Shown: piece after piece, positions 6,807 to 10,213 of the stretch
How the letters are laid out: each line of letters begins with the position of its first letter
Numbering within the stretch: the first letter of the stretch is position 1
Source: an uncultured Prevotella sp.
Lineage (GTDB): Bacteria; Bacteroidota; Bacteroidia; Bacteroidales; Bacteroidaceae
Assembly: GCA_945614335.1 (NCBI GenBank)
Contig: CALZAP010000024.1
Span: 1 to 10,213 of the forward strand
Length of the DNA: 10,213 nt
Reading direction: 5' to 3'
The notes under the pieces: generated by a model
What the model was told of the DNA's origin: nothing
Database searches by the model: none
Seen by the model: the letters and a program-made list of their open reading frames with translations, nothing else
Translations under genes and position numbers: made by a program

Positions 6807-6902
6807 TTAACTCCTTAACTCCTTAACTACTTAACTACTTAACTCCTTAACTACTTTACTCCTTAACTCCTTAACTACTTAACTCCTTAACTCCTTAACT
6901 CC
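6807..6902 (+). repeat. 12-unit 8-base tandem array (TTAACTMC)
   Basis: Twelve 8-base units, eight or nine of type TTAACTCC (one reads TTTACTCC) and the rest TTAACTAC, end seven bases before the alpha-galactosidase stop codon. TAA occurs in the units on both strands, and the 8-base period carries it through all frames, so the array is closed to translation both ways. There are no spacers between units, so this is not a CRISPR array. Confidence 0.95.
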
Positions 6903-6909
6903 TATGTTC

Positions 6910-9117
6910 TCACTTCACTGCTTCCAGATAAAGCACTCGGCTCGACCATGCGTTTTTCTTGTTGTAATCCACGTCATGGGTGTATGGAATCTCAAGGCCG
7001 TTGGCCATCAGGTAAGCGCCGGAGAAAGTCTTGCCCTCAAAGGCTAATGGCTTGTTGTCTATGCGGTTGAGCTCGTGGATGCGATAGGTCTTCGAGGCAT
7101 CCAGTCCTGCCATCTTCACACGCGGCAGATGCTGGTTGACGAAGGTCTCCGTCTTCCACCAGTAGAAGGCAGCCTTTTCTTTTGCATCGTCAACATACAT
7201 CAGCGAAGCCACGCCCTTCTTCTCGTAAGGAGACTGCAGACGATAGATATTTCCCAACTGCACTATCGGACGAATGGTCTTGTAGTCGGCAATGGCCTTG
7301 CGACACAGTGTCTTCTCTTCGTCCGTCATGTTCTTCGGCTGGATTTCCATACCAAGACGGCCGCTCATTGCCACATCGATGCGATACTTCAGCGGGATGG
7401 TGCGGAACGTCTGATGGTTGGGAGCGGCACTGATATGCGACGCCATGGTGATAGCTGGGAAGAAATAGCTCGTGCCCCACTGCATGTAAATCCTCTGCAG
7501 TGCGTCGGTATTGTCGCTCACCCAGAACTCGTCGAAGTAAGGCATATAGCCCCAGTTGGCACGGCCTCCGCCTGAAGCGCAGTCCTGAATAATCAGGTCG
7601 GGATATTTGGCGCGTATTCTCTCACACAGCTTCACGAAGCCCTTATGGTAGTCGATGAGCAGATGGCTCTGGCGGTCCATCGAGAGATATTGCGAGCCAT
7701 GGTTGCGGATGTTCATGTTGGCGTCCCACTTTATATAATAGAGGTCGGGGTTCTCCTTCATCAGGTTGTCAACAATAGAGAAGGCAAAGTCCTGCACCTT
7801 TGGATTGCTGAGGTCGAGTACGAGCTGTGTGCCGCCGCGTCCCATCTCAAGGTCACGTCCTGGAGTCTTCACCACCCAGTCGGGATGCTGCTCGTAGAGT
7901 TCGCTCACGCTGTTGGTCATCTCCGGCTCAATCCATATACCAAACTTTATGCCATGCTTTGTTGCAGCCTTTACAAGTCCTGGCACACCGTTGGGCAACT
8001 TCTGACGGTCAACCACCCAGTCGCCGAGCGACGAGTTGTCGGTCTTGCGTGGATACTTGTCGCCAAACCATCCGTCGTCCATAACGAACAGTTCGCCGCC
8101 CATCGAGGCAATGTCGCTCATCATCTGGTCCATGCCCTGCTCGTTGATGTCGAAATACACACCTTCCCAGCTGTTGAGCAGAATGTCGCGCAGCTTGTCG
8201 CCATGGGCAAGCATATACTTGCGTCCCCACTTGTGGAAGTTGCGTGACGCTCCGCTGAGTCCCTCGCGACTGAAGGTGAGAGCGAGCACCGGTGTCTTGA
8301 ACACTTCGCCTTTTGCGAGATAATACTCCGACGCCTCTTCGTTGATGCCGGCAAAGAGCTGGTGGTATTCATCGTCGTGGGTGTTGATGCGCAGTTTGTA
8401 ATTGCCTGTATAGCAGATGGCAGCACCTATCACGTCGCCGCAGTTCTCCCTTGGCTTTCCGTCGAGCGAGATCATCACCTCTCCATGCGACGTGTGGGAG
8501 TTGCGCACTCCGTCCTTGTTCTCAACCACAATCATGCCTGCGTTGAGCGGTTCCTCACACAGTTGTCCCTCATTAGCCCAAGAGCCATAGAGATGCGACA
8601 CCCATACATCACCGCGGCGAATGGGCAGACTGCCAGAGTCGAAACGGGTCAAGCGTACGGGTTTCTTCTCCTGATGGGAAATCTCGGTCCAGGTCTCTAT
8701 CACTTCCGATTCGGGACGTGTGCGATAGCAAACATTCACATAGAATGGCTGCACCTTGTCTTTCATCTTGAATACGGTCACGTCGCCCTGTCTTTCCACT
8801 CCATCCACTCTCAGTTCAAGAGCCATGTCGCCGTTGGCATGCACCACTGAAAGCGCATACTCCTGGTCGCAGTTGACACCGTAGGCAGGATAGGCACTAA
8901 AATGGTTCCACTGTCCCTTCCATCCACCTGTCTCGCAGTGTGTGGCGATGTCTTTGTCCGACAGTTTGGCGCCATAGTACATAAACCTCAAGTCTTGTCC
9001 CTTTGTAGCATCCACCACGAGGGATGTGGTCTTTGTTGAAATGTTTACGTTTTCCGCTTGCAGTCCCAAGGCTGCAATACAGCTGACAACAAGTGTCGTT
9101 AGTCTTTTTCTGTTCAT
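6910..9117 (-). CDS. Alpha-galactosidase, GH36 family, secreted
   Basis: This 735-residue glycoside hydrolase removes terminal alpha-1,6-linked galactose from raffinose-family sugars, melibiose or galactomannan side chains (EC 3.2.1.22 expected). An N-terminal signal peptide (MNRKRLTTLVVSCIAALGLQA) with likely cleavage after Ala21 places it in the periplasm or outside the cell. An N-terminal beta-sandwich domain spans about 22-300, the (beta/alpha)8 catalytic barrel about 310-620, and a C-terminal beta domain the rest. Barrel motifs are MDDGWFGD (346-353), GIWIEPEM (393-400), YIKWDAN (461-467) with the predicted nucleophile Asp465, DCASGGGRAN (512-521), and WVSDNTD (532-538) with the predicted acid/base Asp535. 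Length matches full-length GH36 enzymes. It stands alone: no SusC/SusD, sugar sensor or other glycosidase is in view. Substrate preference beyond alpha-galactosides is not readable from sequence. Confidence 0.95.
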   Translation of the reverse strand: MNRKRLTTLVVSCIAALGLQAENVNISTKTTSLVVDATKGQDLRFMYYGAKLSDKDIATHCETGGWKGQWNHFSAYPAYGVNCDQEYALSVVHANGDMALELRVDGVERQGDVTVFKMKDKVQPFYVNVCYRTRPESEVIETWTEISHQEKKPVRLTRFDSGSLPIRRGDVWVSHLYGSWANEGQLCEEPLNAGMIVVENKDGVRNSHTSHGEVMISLDGKPRENCGDVIGAAICYTGNYKLRINTHDDEYHQLFAGINEEASEYYLAKGEVFKTPVLALTFSREGLSGASRNFHKWGRKYMLAHGDKLRDILLNSWEGVYFDINEQGMDQMMSDIASMGGELFVMDDGWFGDKYPRKTDNSSLGDWVVDRQKLPNGVPGLVKAATKHGIKFGIWIEPEMTNSVSELYEQHPDWVVKTPGRDLEMGRGGTQLVLDLSNPKVQDFAFSIVDNLMKENPDLYYIKWDANMNIRNHGSQYLSMDRQSHLLIDYHKGFVKLCERIRAKYPDLIIQDCASGGGRANWGYMPYFDEFWVSDNTDALQRIYMQWGTSYFFPAITMASHISAAPNHQTFRTIPLKYRIDVAMSGRLGMEIQPKNMTDEEKTLCRKAIADYKTIRPIVQLGNIYRLQSPYEKKGVASLMYVDDAKEKAAFYWWKTETFVNQHLPRVKMAGLDASKTYRIHELNRIDNKPLAFEGKTFSGAYLMANGLEIPYTHDVDYNKKNAWSSRVLYLEAVK

Positions 9118-9157
9118 ACTAAATAAAAATTTTAGGTTATATTATTCTTTTCGGGTG

Positions 9158-9165
9158 CAAAGGTA
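9158..9165 (-). promoter_or_regulatory. -7 element of the alpha-galactosidase promoter
   Basis: On the minus strand these bases read TACCTTTG, 40 bases ahead of the start codon. No TTG is present at the normal -33 spacing, which may mean that an activator is needed, or that the promoter is weak. Apart from this and the next gene's terminator, the spacer 9118-9220 holds nothing I can identify. Confidence 0.55.
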
Positions 9166-9220
9166 ACGCAAAAAAGCGAAACAGGCTGATACTATTTTAT
9201 CTATTTATTCCATTATTATA

Positions 9221-9260
9221 GAAAAAAAGAACCACACGACCTGTTAAAGCCATGCGGTTC
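9221..9260 (-). terminator. Intrinsic terminator of the Cys/Lys protein gene
   Basis: Read on the minus strand, GAACCGCATG (9260-9251) pairs with CGTGTGGTTC (9238-9229) over a 12-base loop. That gives ten pairs with two G-U, directly followed by seven Ts (9228-9222). It begins 18 bases past the stop codon and closes a single-gene transcript. Confidence 0.85.
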
Positions 9261-9278
9261 CTTAGTGAATTGGTATTA

Positions 9279-9557
9279 TTATTTATTGCATTTTTTCTGG
9301 CAGCCTTCCTGCTTCTTGCAGCAGTCTTTTGTGCCTTTCTTCTTGCAGTCAGCGCACTTCTTATTGCAGTCAGCACACTTCTTGTCAGCGGCCTTCTTGC
9401 AGTCAGCACACTTCTTATCAGCGGCTTTCTTGCAGTCAGCCTTCTTCTGGCAGCACTCTTTCTTTTCACCGTCTTTCTTGCAACAGGTGTTGTTGTCCTG
9501 TGCGTATGCCATAACAGACATCATCATTATGGCAACCATTACAACATATTTCTTCAT
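9279..9557 (-). CDS. Small secreted Cys/Lys-rich repeat protein, unknown function
   Basis: This 92-residue protein has a clear signal peptide (MKKYVVMVAIMMMSVMAYA) with likely cleavage after Ala19. The mature part of about 73 residues has 15 Cys and 25 Lys, no His and almost no hydrophobics. Cysteines occur as CC pairs (25-26, 35-36, 79-80) and as CADC motifs (50-53, 61-64, 68-71). Two 11-residue repeats KKAADKKCADC (43-53, 54-64) are followed by a shortened copy NKKCADC (65-71). An AG-rich ribosome-binding-like stretch precedes the ATG. A full promoter lies upstream and an intrinsic terminator downstream, which supports a real monocistronic gene. I do not recognise a family. Cys pairs at such density suggest metal binding or disulfide cross-linking, and the Lys content suggests contact with an anionic surface or polymer. 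These roles are inference only. Confidence 0.82.
   Translation of the reverse strand: MKKYVVMVAIMMMSVMAYAQDNNTCCKKDGEKKECCQKKADCKKAADKKCADCKKAADKKCADCNKKCADCKKKGTKDCCKKQEGCQKKCNK
9345..9431 (-). repeat. 33-base in-frame repeat within the Cys/Lys gene
   Basis: Two 33-base copies (9399-9431 and 9366-9398) differ at only two positions, both silent. A third copy (9345-9365) keeps 21 bases and lacks the first four codons of the unit (KKAA). The near-identity at DNA level implies recent or ongoing duplication, and the unit length preserves the frame. Confidence 0.9.
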
Positions 9558-9611
9558 CTCTTTCTTAATGTTTTATGTTAATAACCAAATTTGAACAATA
9601 AATTAATGGCG

Positions 9612-9642
9612 CAAAGATAGGAAAAAATATTGTAACCACAAA
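9612..9642 (-). promoter_or_regulatory. Promoter of the Cys/Lys protein gene
   Basis: On the minus strand TTTG (9642-9639), a 19-base spacer and TATCTTTG (9619-9612) match the Bacteroidota consensus at both boxes. The start codon at 9557 is 54 bases beyond the -7 element, giving a leader of about 45-50 bases. Confidence 0.78.
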
Positions 9643-9687
9643 GATTCTTTCAGAAAAATTGTGTTGGAAAAAGATTTTTTAAGTGTT

Positions 9688-10213
9688 CTACCACTTCAGC
9701 TTGCCATATTTGTCCTTATACCACAACTGCCAAGCATTCACCATGTTCTGCCACAGCACATAGGCACCGGGAGCCACGGCTGCAAGCGGGTTGAGGAAAG
9801 AGATGGTCAACCAGATGCCAACCACAGTGTTTTTCTGCCCCAACGCCTGTCCGGCACTTATGCTGTCGCCAAACGGCCTCCCCACTGCCTTGCCGATGGC
9901 AAACTGGGCCACAGTGACGAAAAGAGGAAGAATGAGAAGCAGCAATAGCGAATGGCCCGACACCGTAGACTGAAGGATATTTCGCACGGTCACTCCCGAC
10001 ACTATGGCGAGATTGACACACCAGAGGTAGAAGCCCAAGTCCTTTTGTTTTGCAAGCCAGGAAGTGAACGCGGGAATTACCTTTCTGCTTGTGAGTGCCA
10101 ATGCCAAATGCACCACGAGAACTAAGGTCACGTTTTTCAACAACATAATCACGGACGAGAAGAACTCGATGTCTGCACTTTTCTCCACCATAGGGAAGAA
10201 AAGCTGTATGATG
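9688..10213 (-). CDS. Bile acid:sodium symporter (SBF/BASS) family protein, 5' end cut by window
   Basis: This is the C-terminal 175 or so residues of a polytopic membrane protein. The frame stays open past the ATG at 10191 to the window edge (reading IIQLFFP before that Met). The Met therefore looks internal to a helix-loop-helix stretch, and the true start lies outside. Visible hydrophobic segments follow in order: a helix around LLKNVTLVLVVHLALAL, one around FYLWCVNLAIVSGVTV, one around SLLLLLILPLFVTVAQFAIG, and a long C-terminal pair beginning at GQALGQKNTVVGIWLTIS. The stretch SAGQALGQKNT resembles the (E/S)xGxQN(S/T) signature of SBF-family transporters, which move bile acids or other organic anions with sodium. 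It ends with a charged tail KDKYGKLKW. Bacterial relatives often have unknown substrates. It lies upstream of the Cys/Lys gene on the same strand, but that gene has its own promoter. Confidence 0.75.
   Translation of the reverse strand, partial: IIQLFFPMVEKSADIEFFSSVIMLLKNVTLVLVVHLALALTSRKVIPAFTSWLAKQKDLGFYLWCVNLAIVSGVTVRNILQSTVSGHSLLLLLILPLFVTVAQFAIGKAVGRPFGDSISAGQALGQKNTVVGIWLTISFLNPLAAVAPGAYVLWQNMVNAWQLWYKDKYGKLKW

Larger units (their letters stand above)
6577..6909. other. 333-base spacer between alpha-galactosidase and pyruvate kinase: repeats, no gene
   Basis: I see no credible coding region here. The spacer holds, in plus-strand order, the pyruvate kinase -7 element, the TGAAGAA array, two units of an 8-base motif in inverse orientation (GGAGTTAA type, 6704-6720), an AAAATTA-type heptad stretch, two short hairpins (6753-6766 and 6771-6784), and a 12-unit 8-base array that abuts the alpha-galactosidase stop. 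Confidence 0.85.

Noticed and set aside
6807..6902. CRISPR array
   Set aside because: The units are 8 bases with no spacers between them and no cas genes are present, so it is a simple tandem repeat.
7645..8247. 200-residue plus-strand open frame inside the alpha-galactosidase gene
   Set aside because: It is antisense to the catalytic barrel region of a well-supported GH36 enzyme, with no promoter or motif of its own.
9197..9469. 90-residue minus-strand Arg/Ala-rich repeat frame overlapping the Cys/Lys gene
   Set aside because: It is an alternative frame of the same repeat, runs through the terminator hairpin and lacks a signal or start context.
9252..9594. Plus-strand hydrophobic Leu/Ala or Gln/Ser-repeat open frames opposite the Cys/Lys gene
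   Set aside because: The repeats mirror the 33-base repeat on the other strand. The minus-strand frame has the signal peptide, promoter and terminator, while these have none.
10189..10191. Start codon of the SBF-family protein
   Set aside because: The frame remains open upstream to the window edge with membrane-like residues, and the visible part is much shorter than family members, so this Met is probably internal.

Overview
The window looks like a chromosomal segment from a Bacteroidota bacterium, most plausibly of the Prevotella/Segatella/Bacteroides lineage. The evidence is threefold. Several genes are preceded by the Bacteroidota-type promoter (TTG or TTTG, about 19-20 bases, then TAnnTTTG). 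Spacers carry the 7- and 8-base tandem arrays common in these genomes. The proteins are of Bacteroidota type: a divergent pyruvate kinase, short lipoproteins and a periplasmic GH36 alpha-galactosidase. No phage, transposase, CRISPR, rRNA or tRNA was seen. Composition looks even apart from the AT-rich spacers.

Layout: two converging blocks meet at about 4267-4275. The plus-strand block (161-4266) holds a FucP-like MFS sugar permease, a small lipoprotein resembling DUF4840 proteins, a strong terminator, a nitroreductase with its own well-formed promoter, a 12-unit heptanucleotide array, and a YeiH-type putative sulfate exporter. The minus-strand block (read right to left, 10213-4276) holds a bile acid:sodium symporter family protein cut by the window edge, a small secreted Cys/Lys-repeat protein with its own promoter and terminator, a secreted alpha-galactosidase, a spacer with three kinds of short tandem repeat, pyruvate kinase, and a lipoprotein DNA/RNA endonuclease 27 bases behind pyruvate kinase.

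How the genes fit together: most look like separate transcription units rather than one pathway. Sugar capture and use is the common thread. The alpha-galactosidase would release galactose in the periplasm, the FucP-like permease would import a monosaccharide by proton symport, and pyruvate kinase is the last step of glycolysis. The clearest operon candidate is pyruvate kinase plus endonuclease. No SusC/SusD pair is present, so the alpha-galactosidase is not visibly in a polysaccharide utilisation locus.

The most unusual object is the 92-residue Cys/Lys protein at 9279-9557. It has a signal peptide, 15 cysteines in a roughly 73-residue mature chain, an internal 33-base repeat, and a complete promoter and terminator. 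I do not recognise its family. I saw no convincing large new multi-gene system here.
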